From Acestrorhynchus altus (Eukaryota; Chordata; Actinopteri; Characiformes; Acestrorhynchidae): 64,000 nucleotides of DNA. The DNA lies in the NCBI GenBank assembly GCA_034509495.1, contig CM067522.1, positions 12,258,023 to 12,322,022 of the forward strand, written 5' to 3'. The position numbers and the translations under genes are program-made. Below are positions 1 to 11,800 of this stretch, piece after piece; position 1 is the stretch's first letter; each line of letters opens with the position of its first letter. The notes beneath the pieces were generated by a model that did no database searches, had not been told where the DNA came from, and saw only the letters and a program-made list of their open reading frames with translations.

Positions 1-2228
1 AAACTAATAAGAGGACACACAGGCGTTAGAGACTTTCCTTACTGAGACACAGGCAAAGATTCAGTTTAGGTCAATTCACAGACATCCTATTGAATCATCT
101 TCCTCTTTTAAAGGAACAGTTTATCAAATAAACACGAGTCACTGCTTATCCCAGAGCTGATTATTCAAAACACAGTTGGTCTCTACAGCTAAAAAACACT
201 CGTCCAACTGAATGCTCGAACTGCATGTAGACTCTGACTGATCAGCAAGAGGGGGCAGGGCTAAAGATGTCACTGACCCAGATATTGGGTTATAGAGAAA
301 AATGAGAAGGGAGGGGCTGTTGGCTCTCTTTTTGCTCACACTTGAAATTTCATAAAAAAAAAAAAAAACTAAACTAAAAATAAAAGTCATGAGAAGGGAT
401 ATTAATGAAACATAAATAAAATGTATGTTTTTATTTTATTTGGATCACTGTCAAGTATTTTGAACAATATATTATTATAAATATCAATCTTATCATTAGC
501 TCACAAACACTGTGGTTGATCAATTTCCAAAAGAATTTCTGTTTTTAAATGAGACGAAAAGCAAACGAAAACAAACAAGCAAAAATACCCCCACAAAATT
601 GTAAGAGCACATAATTTCTTTTTATCACAACATGTTCAAATTGATATTTAAATTCATTAATATTGACAGTAGTTTGAGTAGTCAAGGATCTCCTGAAAAT
701 AAGAACATGTGGTGTGTCTGTTTCCTATAAATATTATTCTCATTTTTTGGGGAATAAAAGTAGATCAATCTATGAACAAAACCTTGTGTTCTAATGGTGG
801 AATCCAGAGTCTTTCTTTTGCAAAAAATAAATCTGTGTTGTTTTAAAATGATCTTCTTCACAGAGCTGAGTGATTTTTTTTTACATTTTGATACAAAAAA
901 TGTCTTTACTGATTGACTTTGAAAAACAGGGAAAATGAATCATCTTTCACTGTTATGTACTAAGTAAGTATCAAAGTTTGAACCAAGCTTTATGCTATAA
1001 AGACCTCATTGCTCTTTTAATCCAGTCAGTTTGTTGAATTGATCAAAGCTAAAAGTCTTTAATCACATCTGATTGTTTCAGATACATTGTTTTGCAGCAG
1101 TTCAACCACACCTTTTCACACTAAATGTTTCAGCCCTGATTGCCTTTTAAATGAGGCCCAGCCAATCAAATCACAGATCATTTGCATATAGGCACAGTAA
1201 CCAAAACAGCCTGTTTTACCTGGGATAAAGTTACAAAATATAAATACTAAGAATGTCTACTTGAGAATGTCTGATAGCTTTTTTTTCTTTATGAATAATT
1301 TTATTTTTTCTGAGACACAGGTTTCCATGTCTGATTGAACAGCACAGACAGAGGTTACTGAGTAACTGGATAAACTGAGTTTCAGGCGTTCAGTCTCTTA
1401 GAACACGTAAACAACTGGAAACAGCTGCTCTGAGCTCACAGTTCAAAGGGGGGTTATTTCAGATGGGCGGCATCAGTTTCTGTTTTATTTTATTTTCACA
1501 ATTTATGATTTTGTGGAAGATGCTGCAGTTTTAGGATGAACCATCATTTATCACCATTCAAAAATTCAAATACATTTACATATTTTTTCAACTTAAATAT
1601 AAAATGTAGTTTTATTTAGCTACTGAATAACTACTGTAGATTATTCTGTAACGGGGTTTAAGGTACATTTTGGAACATTTACTTATATACTTTTACTTGG
1701 ACGTGGTGTGCTTCCATTTGTTTGGAGAGTGTATCACAGAGAAGAAGGATGGACAAGGATATGAGTAGCTATTCATATTATACTGATGAACCATCATAGA
1801 AGCTGGTCTTTAATACATTAAACATTCTTTAAACATTCCAAACCCAAACCTGCCCTTCACTCTAATTTGAACGTAATCCTGAACACCTAAACTTAATCTT
1901 AATGCTGCTGATGAAGTGAGCTACACTACACAGTCTCAGCAATTTGAGCATTTACACAAAACCCACAGGTTAACTTTAAGAATAATGCAGCACCTAATGC
2001 AGCATGTCGCAATCCTGTGACCCCGAACCCTGTTTGTTTTTAAAGTCAACAACTCTGCTGGCCCAGATTTAATGTTTAGACATTACACAATTTACTATTT
2101 TAATACATATAAAGACATTTAACAGGTATAAAGGAAGGACTATGAATGCATACCACATAGATAAAGTTGGGACATGGACACACAGCCAAAGATCTACTAA
2201 AAACTACTTTGTTCCTCATTTCACTCAC
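1..2228. other. Left-edge AT-rich non-coding region
   Basis: No convincing exon is present. A dispersed repeat covers about 160-400. The remainder is AT-rich unique-looking sequence, which would be intronic if the putative lipocalin gene runs leftward. Confidence 0.5.
160..400. repeat. Dispersed repeat, copy 1 (family G)
   Basis: The segment with ctgcatgtagactctgactg and atcagcaagagggggcag, ending in an A-rich tract (354-369), recurs inverted at about 24930-25085 and in part at 32545-32690. The shared core contains gactctgactgatcagc. The class is unknown; the A-rich end is compatible with a retroposon. Confidence 0.6.
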
Positions 2229-2327
2229 CTGCTCCAGATCAAAATCCGGCTGAGGCTGAACATCAGTGTGGTGAAGACAGTGTGTCCACAGCACCATGCT
2301 GCACAGAACTGCCACCACCAGAATCAT
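2229..2327 (-). CDS. Putative lipocalin-family secreted protein, first coding exon only (partial)
   Basis: The minus strand has an ATG at 2327, a 33-codon open stretch, and a strong donor (GAGCAG followed by gtgagt) just below 2229, ending in phase 0. The peptide starts MILVVAVLCSMVLW, a good signal peptide, and ends DVQPQPDFDLEQ. Lipocalins such as apolipoprotein D, C8 gamma and prostaglandin-D synthase have a similar V-x-P-x-x-x-F-D stretch just before the G-x-W motif, and in some of them an intron lies here. I could not find the G-x-W exon in the 2.2 kb to the left, so the rest would lie beyond the window. A possible acceptor (gattacag) sits 6 bp before the ATG, so an untranslated exon may precede it. 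The family call is inference; the exon could belong to another small secreted protein. Confidence 0.4.
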
Positions 2328-3242
2328 CTTGGCCTGTAATCCAGAGAGCAGAGCAAAGCTTGCACAGCACAGCAAGGACAGGGTTAGAGTGAGCAGGCTG
2401 TAACAGGAACTCTAGGGTGTTTGTGTGCGCAATTCAGAGCAGGCCAGGCCCACAAATGCCAACCTGATCCCACATCTGTAAAAGTGAAATTTGAGCAACA
2501 GTACATGATCTAATATGCATCTAGACAAGCAGTGCTGCAGACACTGATCTCAGATCTTTCCTGGAAGACACTTTGAAAACTATTGGTTTTACTGGCTCAT
2601 CATTTTCACATTCTCTACTAGACATACAGTAGCATGGGAACGTCTGGGCACTCCTGAAAAATCTGTAACTGTGAATAGCTGAGCACAGAAAAGATGCCAC
2701 AATATCAACAAGGCGTACAACTAAAGATGATGTATTTAAAGCAAGTCTACATTTATTTTAATTTATTTACAGAAAAGAGCCTGAAGCAAAAGGCACCCTG
2801 CATGGTCAGTGCTTAGTTCCATCCCCTCTGGCAAGTATCACACCTTTTTTGTGGCAGTGAAGAGTCTTTCAGTTGTTGTTTGGGGGATCTTCACCCATTC
2901 ATCCCACAAAAGGCTTCCAGTTCTTTGAGGTCCTTGGGCCGTCTTGCATGCAATGATGTTTATGCTGGGGGCCTGTGAGGCCCATGACCAAACCTTCAGC
3001 TTGTATTTCTCAAGGTAGTTACAGATGGTATGTTTGCTACCAGTATTTGCTGCCACTGGATGCAACACAACATAAAGGATCATCAATTCATCCCCATACC
3101 TAACAGTTGGAGAAGTGTTCTTTTCATGAAATTCTGGACCTTTTCACCTCCATGCATTGCTCATTACAGCCAAAAGTAATTTTTTTTCCAGCACTGTTTC
3201 CCAAATGCACCAGGCTTGTTTAGATGTCCTTTTCTAAATATC

Positions 3243-3565
3243 TGATTCTGGGGGCACATGGGACTAAGCTGCTGACACTATGGCCCAAGGATCACAAGTT
3301 TGAATCGCAGGTCATGCTGCTTCGCCCATCAGCAGCCAGAACACAAGAGAGCACAATTAACCATGCTGTCTCAGCATTGGTAGATGTCTCTCTCTTCCCA
3401 TCATTCTCACTGTGATAGTGGTCAGCACAGGTGTCTGTCGGCTGATTTATTAGAGCTAGAGATCCTCCAAGCACATCGGCTGCCAAGTGATGCTGCGCAA
3501 GTGGCAGTTCGGGTAGGTTAATTGGCAGTACTAAATTGGGAGAAAAAGGGGAATAATTTGACACA
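3243..3565 (+). mobile_element. tRNA-derived SINE
   Basis: The head has a tRNA-like B-box (agtttgaatcg). The body is shared with the copies near 36345, 37060 (inverted) and 38815 (inverted): catgctgcttcgcccatcag, agagagcacaatta and gtcagcacagg. The pol III promoter and repeated body identify it as a SINE; the exact family is not assigned. Confidence 0.65.
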
Positions 3566-4569
3566 TAAATTAAGAAAACTGGTGCAGATGTTTGTGGTGA
3601 GAGTGTAAGTCATGGTGAGCCTTCAATGAGGGTAACATTTGTATAGGTATCACTACATATTGACTTTATATCAGAAGAGGCCAACCTAAATGTCCTATAC
3701 AAAACACTTGTTTGACTGCAGTTTTAGCAATCCAAAAATCAGAGCTCTGAAAATTGTCTTGGTATTCCAGACTTAAACTGGAACTGCCATTTCTTATGAA
3801 TTGAGATTGATCATGATCACATTTATCATGTTTACATTATGGACTGAAAAAATAGCGTTTTGATTCTTTGTGGACATTTTTGAGTGTTAGGCAGCTGCTT
3901 AGAAGAGTCCAGGAGCCGCTGATTGTTGGGATACAGTTGGAAGATTCAGAATATTCATAAAGCTTTGTAATAAAACATCACTTATCCTTTCCTAATTAGA
4001 TGCCTTGGTTATTAGAGTGCTCAAATCTCTTGGAGTGGCCAAAACTTTTCATGGTGTTCCTTTGAGAAAAAATTTTCTTCTTGCCATTTGGAGATTAACT
4101 AACTTAACTTTTCAGATGAATTCATTGGTCAACTAAACCTGGTTCAGATGTATTTTACAACAGGGTAACTGTCATACTGGGTTGGGCTCTGGTTCACCAG
4201 GGTCAGAAATTTGACATATGTTGAAAGTCAAGAATATGATACTGTTTTTAGTCCAATTTACTTACCTTGAATAAATGTTATGATCATACAACAACTACAT
4301 AATTAGATAATAGTCTGGATTTAAGATGTTTCCACTCAACAGTCTTTCACTTGGAAAGAAACTGTTAGTAAATTCCAAGCAGCAACATGGTTTTCTCATA
4401 CCAGCTAAGACAGGCAAGAATTACTCAGAAATGTATTACAAGAAGTGAAACCACAATATGAGAAACAAAACCCACAAACAAACCGTGTGATAAGAGAAAT
4501 ACAGCAGGATTATAAAAACTCACCATTATAAGCTCCTAAAATGGTTCTCTGAGGACACAGAGATGTGTG

Positions 4570-4860
4570 AAAAGTTTACAGGTTTTTAAAAATGTAGAAT
4601 ATTTTTAAAAAGGGTTCTACAATTTTTATGATGTAGCTTGTAACTATAGAACCCTCTTGGTGCTATATAGAATCCTTTACAAACAGGTTCTATAAAGAAC
4701 CCTTTACAGCACTTTCTCCATTAAAACGAATAACCCTCATGCAAAGGGTTCTTGATTGCTCATGGTTCTATATAGAACAATTTACAACTAAAGAACCCAC
4801 GTTCTTGTTTGTGTAGGTTCTTTAAACTTTAAAAAGGAGCTTTACATTTAATTTACATTA
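4570..4860. repeat. Array rich in AGAACC/GGTTCT palindromic words
   Basis: Many degenerate copies of ggttctatatagaac and aaagaaccc in both orientations within 290 bp. Each unit can fold on itself. The same words form a longer array at 11925-12600 and scatter near 14100, 21930, 27120, 35340-35520 and 41620-41870. Confidence 0.7.
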
Positions 4861-4874
4861 CATATCTACTTTGC

Positions 4875-5035
4875 TTGTCCTCAAGACCCACAGTCCTTCA
4901 TCTTTTTCTTCTCCTGCTTTGACGCACCTATTTTAACTCAATCTGACTGTTTGAAGGAGTTGATTAGTTGAGTCAGGTGTGATGGAAGCAGTAAAATAGG
5001 CTGAATAGTGAGTCTCCAGGACCAGGGTTGAAGAG
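4875..5035. repeat. Short inverted-repeat element (family F)
   Basis: The right end gtctccaggaccagggttg mirrors the left end cttgtcctcaagaccc. The middle has ggagttgattagttgagtca, as in the better copy at 53019-53174. Confidence 0.5.
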
Positions 5036-5275
5036 TACTGTTCTTGGGCACTGAAAATGGTTGTTTTATGTAATTGCCCAAAGTTGTATTTATTTTATGA
5101 TAAGAATAGCTGACAAAAACATGAGGGAGTGAGTGAGTGAGGGGACGTTTGTATTACTATTTCCACAGATCACCCCCTTAAAAACCTAACAGACATAAAA
5201 AGGAATAATTTCAACAACAAAGCTGTTTTTCATCAATCACAACTATTGAAACTTTAGAAAACTGATAGCATTTAG

Positions 5276-5281
5276 TTTATT
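5276..5281 (-). promoter_or_regulatory. Candidate polyadenylation signal for slc2a8
   Basis: TTTATT on the plus strand reads AATAAA on the minus strand, about 550 bp after the slc2a8 stop codon. The distance is plausible for a 3' UTR, but other weaker hexamers exist nearby and no transcript evidence is available. Confidence 0.3.
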
Positions 5282-5834
5282 CAAGAGGTCAAGACAAAGT
5301 GCAAAAGATAAATTATAAAAACAAGGAAAAACATGAAAAACAATTAATTTATAGCGACAAAAGTTAATGGTTTGTTCATTCTCCTTCAATGTGCATCAAG
5401 CTTTTCATTGTGATCTGCATTCTGTAGGTTTTAGCTTATGGGATCTGTGTTATCAAAAGTAAAAAAGTGTCTTAAGCAAAGTCGTCTAAACAAGTACCTT
5501 CATCTTCATTCTCTTGCTAAGAGAAGTGCAGTCACTCTTATGATATGGCACAGAACCTTCATGGCATGGCATGATTACCATTTGTTAAAAAATCCTGAAG
5601 GACTCAAATGGCAGCACTTGACCACATCCAATTTTGATATTAAACTTCAGTGAAGACGTATTAAACGTGTCTTTATAATAAAAATGGAATTTTCAACTGT
5701 ACATTCAAATAAACATTTTTATCTTGAATATCTGCTGTTCATCTTCATAGTTAATATTGAGTCCTCTACGATATAACCAGTGCAATCACTTCTGACTTTG
5801 GCATTGATTGTGAGATGATCCTGTTAACTCCAGC

Positions 5835-8800
5835 TTAGCGATAGTGTCTTCTTTTAAAATGGGCTTGAATCTCTTCCAGTGTTTTGCCTTTAGTCTCCGG
5901 GACAAAGAAGATGGTGAAGATGACATTGAGGGCGCAAAGGACTGAGAACATCCAGAACGTTCCTGCGCTGGTTATGAGATCCTGTAGGAACACAGTAATT
6001 AATTGATTAATTAATTAAATCTCCAAAATCATTCTGCCGTTTACACAGCCACATGTTTCATTCAGAACATCTGTTTAACCAAATGTAAAATGACCTGGAT
6101 TGAGGCCTGAACATGCAAGTGACATAAACCTGCTCTTTGCTTTACATACAGTTTCATATGTCACTGATGACTCATAGTTGAAGAAGTTGTTAAACTTGTT
6201 AAGTGCTGATCCAACATCCTCTCCATGTTGCACCAAAAACCACTAAAGCTATCGTGTATTTTGAGGAAAAAACATGCAAACTGTTGGAATAACTGTGTAT
6301 TAATATCAGGGTTTTGACCATTACTTCTCACATGACATTCTCACCATTAGGTTCTGGAAGGTTTTGGTGACAATGAAGGCCCAGGTCCAGTTGGTGAGGA
6401 CACAAGCAGCACTGCCCAGCCCTCGTGCCCTGGTGGGAAAAATCTCAGACATCACCAGCCATGGTGTGGGGCCCCAACCCAGCGCAAAGCCTGAGGAACA
6501 CAAATATGGTTAACCCACTTTAAGGGCTTTTATAGGTGTGTGACGTGTTCAAATATATATTCTGAAAAAATGCACGTGTCATTAAGGCTGTTAAGGGAAT
6601 ATACGTGTATGATCAGCAGAATTCTACAAACCTGCTATAAAAATGCCCATGCTAGCAAGAGCAAGCCAAGACAAATCAGACAGCGTTGTTTCAGTGATCG
6701 CATCCTGGGCTCCCATGAAGGCACTCACCAATGAAGAGTTAGTTTGATTCTTCATAGACAGCTTGAAGTAAACCCCAAGAACTGCTTCACTCAGGCACAT
6801 GGCAACACCTGAAGAGCGGCAGAAGAGATACTGTAACTGGAGATCTGCACAACTGGTTTCTGGCTTTTGTTTAGGACTGCCAAAATATTAGAGGAAGAAC
6901 GACAAGGGGATTACAAACCTGATAATATGAGGAGGACCTTCCTTCCAGCACGATCCATGATTAGAGCTGCAACTGCGGTGAAGACCACCTGAGTGGCAGC
7001 CACAATGACTGTGGCCACATTGCCGTTCTGAGACACAACAAAAAATCATAACACATCAAAAGGTCCGTGAATAGTGTCACTATTCCACACACTTATTTAG
7101 TTTGTTTGGTTTAGTTTAAATCACAAGAAATCTGACTTTTAAAAGATACAGACGTCTTGAAAAGTTAAACAAAAAGAAGTCCTACCTTGAAGTTTGCTTG
7201 TTCAAATATAGTCTCTGCATAGAACATGATGGCATTGATGCCAGTTAACTGCTGCAACATCATCATCATGATGCCCAATCCTAAAGGCTTATACACTCCA
7301 GGGTCTTTGAGATCAGCCAAAGAGAAATTTGTTTCCTGTGATTAAACAAACTACAATCATCACACTAAACTTACATCTACAGCAGCAAACTTTCAAAAGC
7401 AAAAGATATAATACTGGAGTGTTTGTATCTCCAATTCATCATTAAAACATTTACAGTAGTTAATAAATGCTACTGTACAACATTCCATCTTGCTATTTTA
7501 ACGTATTTTTAGTTTTAAAGTTAGTATAAACTTATATTTGACATATATTTTATCATCAGCTGTGGAGGTATTTTGCCTACCATTCCATTTATGGTTAATA
7601 AATTCACTAACTTTTATAAACATGTTCTACTCGTATGCATTTTTCTGAACGTTTATGACGTCCACAGGACACTGATTGGATCTTTACTATGAACAATAAA
7701 TGACTAAACATTCAGACAGATATGAGCAACATTTATTGAGCTACACATACAGTAATAGGAGTGGAAGGTTGATTGCACATCCAAGAGCATCCCACACATT
7801 TTCAACCTACTACCGTTTATCTTGACATTGACCATGATGCCTCCACACATGGATTCCTTGGTTGTCTATTCTTCACTTACAAAAGATGCCACCAACACAA
7901 CAGTACAGTCAGAATGTGTGTGCACAAAGAGACAACCTAATATATTTCAGAATAGTTCATCAAAAACAGCAATACAGCCCAATTCATGAATAGCCTAACA
8001 TGAACCTTGATCCATTCACATGTCTCACAATGTCAAACCTACCCATCAAGTTTCATTCCTGTCAGCCGAACCGTTCTGGGAGCAACCCTTTTTTGACAAT
8101 GAGTGTATCTGACAGCACTTTTTTTGTTCCTCAAAGTGTCTTCCCTGCTGTAAGGAGAGTTTGGCCTGAATGATTTAACTGTCGTCTGAATGCTCTGAAT
8201 GCTGACGTCACGGTAAGTGAGATTCTGGTGTTCAGCTTGTCTTTACTACTGACAGTGTTTAAAATGGCTTTTTCTGCATCCTCACCATCATATTACTCAA
8301 AGTCTTACCTCATCTCGAGACGCCTCCTCTATCTGGGCACACTCCCACTCTGCTGGAGCATTGGGTCCTCTAAGGAAACGCAGTGCCTCCTCTGCCTCTC
8401 TCCTTTTTCCCGTAGAAATGAGGTAGCGGGGGGTCTCCGGCATAAAACACATGAACACCAGCATCATTGTCGGGGGAATGGAGCAGGTGATGGCCAGCCA
8501 GCGCCAGTCCAGGAACAGGCCTGAAACAGCAACACATCAATTCATCAGAGCCTATTAAGAAGACACTCCCTCAATGATCTCTTATTAAAATGTCAGGACA
8601 AAACACATCATTCTCCAATATGTCATCCCCCCTTTAAATGACAGCTTTTCATATTGTTGATGAGTAATATAACCCCAGTTCTCTCTGCCAAACCTCATTC
8701 ATTCAGATATACTAGTTGGTTTTTAAACATAGACTGTTGGTATGGAGCCTCTACATAACTTCTGCTGGGTTCAAGTTGAGATTTTGATTGGGCCATTCAA

Positions 8801-11800
8801 ACTAGGGCTTGTCGATATGTAAATATTTATATCAATATCATAACATAAACAGAGCGTCATCTGGGCTGAGGTGACCTCGTCTACATCAAGTTAAGGTTTT
8901 AAATGATGTTCTGCTTCAATCTTCAAAGCCTTTTTTTCCGCTCCGTGGCTCTGCTCCACCCACTTCCATCAGCTCCTCCTCTACTCTGTTCTCTTCCACC
9001 CCACTCATGTTCTAACATGCACCATGGAGGGGCAGAAGACAGAATTGTAGCACGAAGGTGACCGTTTCAGGTTCAGCTCACAAACAAACCAACAGACAGT
9101 CTGACGTTCTTTAGATGTTCTCCTGAAACCACTTTTGACCTCATGGATGCTTTACAACTACAAACACACCTTATTCAATTCTTTGGTTCTTACCTCACTG
9201 ATGTGTTTGAGTAGGGCACCTACCAAACTTTGCTGGAGACCAGTCATCCAGGTCTGGATGTGTGTAGCCCTGGTTTGGTAACCCTTTCTAGGCTGATGCA
9301 TTTCAGTGGATCTTTTTCAATCATCCTCTTCGGGACTTTTGATTTTGGTTGATTGTAAACACTTTGTGGTGACTACATCACTTCAATGACACGTTTCAGG
9401 AGTGACTTTTCAGCAGGGTTAGCTGCATTCAGGACCTAGCTCTTTTCCAATCGTCTGAATTTCAACATTCATGAGTAAATTAAATGAAATAAAATGTGAT
9501 CTGAATCAATCCCTGTGACAAACACAAGGCAAGAGGCACTGGACACACCGTGGCTTATACAATAGCTTCCTGAAGCATGTGGCTAAACACAGATGTAACT
9601 ACTTGCAGTGCGAACTTAACGAGAGCAACTGCATTCCAGAGCTAGGACAGTCTATTTCATTAGTGACACACAGACAGGCTTTTGATGGGTTCCTCCATCC
9701 TGAAATAGCACCAACTTTGGAAAAACGGTGGAAGCAGAGATCAACTCCACTGCAGCGAATAAATGAAGATGGAATTTTAGACACATTCAGCAATCAGATT
9801 CACTATACGGTCACAAGTATTGGGGCACCTGCTTAGAAGTAAATCCTTCTGGAGTAACTGTCTCTGTCATCTGTCCAGGGAATGCTTTCCAATACATTTT
9901 GGAGCATTGCTGTGAGGATCTGATTGTATTTAGCATTAAGGTCAGGATGTGAGATGATCACCTCAGCCCCAACTCCCCAACTAGTTCCAAATCTAATGGA
10001 TGGAGCACCATCATTCCAGAGAACACAGGTCCACTGCTACACAACCCTGAACTAAATGCAGAGGTGGGTCGTACCCTTCAAATCCAGACCTGACATTAGG
10101 CATGGTGCCACTAGGTTCATGTTTAGCTGCTCCAGAGAGTCCCATTCTATTGAAATTCTTCTCTACAGGAGGCAGACACACTGTGTAGTTTAGCATGTTA
10201 GCAACTGTAGTAAAACACCGTTTTTCTCTTCACTGAACACCTGATACAAACTTGCTAGAAAGTCAAACAGTGAAAATGTGCAATTTGTCCTCTTTTGAAT
10301 GAAGCGCAGCACATTCAAATATGAGGCACTGTTACTATTTGAATAACAGTAGTTACGAATGTCATGATAAACAGTGCATCACGAAAATGATTTATGTCAA
10401 TTAACAATATTATATTAATTATTTATGTCATATTAGGGCTGGGCGATATGGACAAAATCTCATGATGTGAAAAATACAATGTGAAAAAATTTTAAGCTAC
10501 ATTTTAAAATGTTCAGCATTTCTTCTTTATACATACCAAGTAGGCTTTATGGCTAAGCCTTATGAGTCTGAGTCTTATGCTCCCACCATGATGTGTGAGA
10601 GCTTAGGGGGGTGGTAGGGAGCAGAGTAGAGGAGGAGCTGAGAGCAGGGGGAAGTGCAGAGGGAGAAGAGAAAAGTTTTCCGAAAGATTGAAACTGAACA
10701 TTATTTATAAACGTCTTACTCTGTTTATAACCTGATATCGATATAAGCAACAATATATTGCCTAGCCCTATGTCATAGTATATCACCATTACCATATCAC
10801 CCACTCTTAACATGAGATACCCTGAACTAAATTTCAGTGATTTTATTAACCATATACTTCACCAGAATGACTGTTTATGGTAGGGTCAGTAAGTGTTGAT
10901 GTGCTGTCAATTTAGGTATCTCCTGAATGAAAATAAAGGAATGAGACAATGTAAAAACTAGAAGAAATAAAAAAATCTACCAGCTATGTAGGCTCCCATG
11001 ATTCCTGTCACTACCATGAGCTGCACACAGGACCCCATTGTTCCTCTTACACGCTCATGAGCCATTTCGGAGATGTAGAGCTGGAGCAACGACAAGAAGA
11101 AAATGTGGAGAACTTTAAATGGCATACCTCACTCAAGACAAAGCAAACTTTGAGGATTAATTGCTATGAGCTGTTGCACTGTTACAGTATTAACAAGTAC
11201 AGAATTTTAATTTACAGAGCTGAAGGAGAGAGAGGAATTAAACAAAGTGGCTGATAATTGGACTAAAAGGGGACCAGATGCTCTGATCGGAGTGTAAAAC
11301 CAATGGCCAACTTACAGGCACAACAAGAGATGTCACTCCACTGGCCAGACCAGTAAGCACCCGTCCCATGTACAGCATCCAGTGGTTCTGAGCAGCAATG
11401 ATGATGGTAAACCCAAAGATGAAGGGCAGGGCACAAAACATGAGACTCAGCTTCCGTCCAATCTTTTCCACAACCCATCCTCCCAGCAGGCCCCCAAGAC
11501 CTGCTCCAATTGTCACCACAGACTGCAAAAGAAACAGTGGAGTTTAAAAGTCTGTTGTTTTGACGTGATGGAGATCTATCATGGATTTCCAGCCCCCACC
11601 TTAACTCACAACCTCAGCAACAAAGTGCAAAACGAGCTCATTTTGATGTAAAGTTTAAACCTCTTTTAACTTCCAGTGTGTGCTTTCGCTTCATAGAGCA
11701 GTGAGAAGTTCATACCCCAAACCAGGAGGCCTCTTCAGTGTTGAGCTTCAGTCTCTGGTCAGTGATTCTCTGTAGGTCTGGTATGGCAGGGGAGCTGTAG

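Larger units (their letters stand above)
2328..5834. other. Intergenic region between the putative lipocalin exon and slc2a8
   Basis: No gene was recognised. It holds a tRNA-derived SINE (3243-3565), a palindrome-rich AGAACC array (4570-4860), an inverted-repeat element (4875-5035) and the probable slc2a8 3' UTR (about 5276-5834). A 71-codon frame at 5438-5653 has no family resemblance. Confidence 0.6.

Noticed and set aside
1..2228. Search for the second lipocalin exon (G-x-W-Y) on the minus strand
   Set aside because: No such motif with an acceptor was found, so no further exon is annotated.
5438..5653. 71-codon plus-strand open frame near the slc2a8 3' end
   Set aside because: No family motif, AT-rich, no splice context, and it lies antisense to the probable slc2a8 3' UTR.
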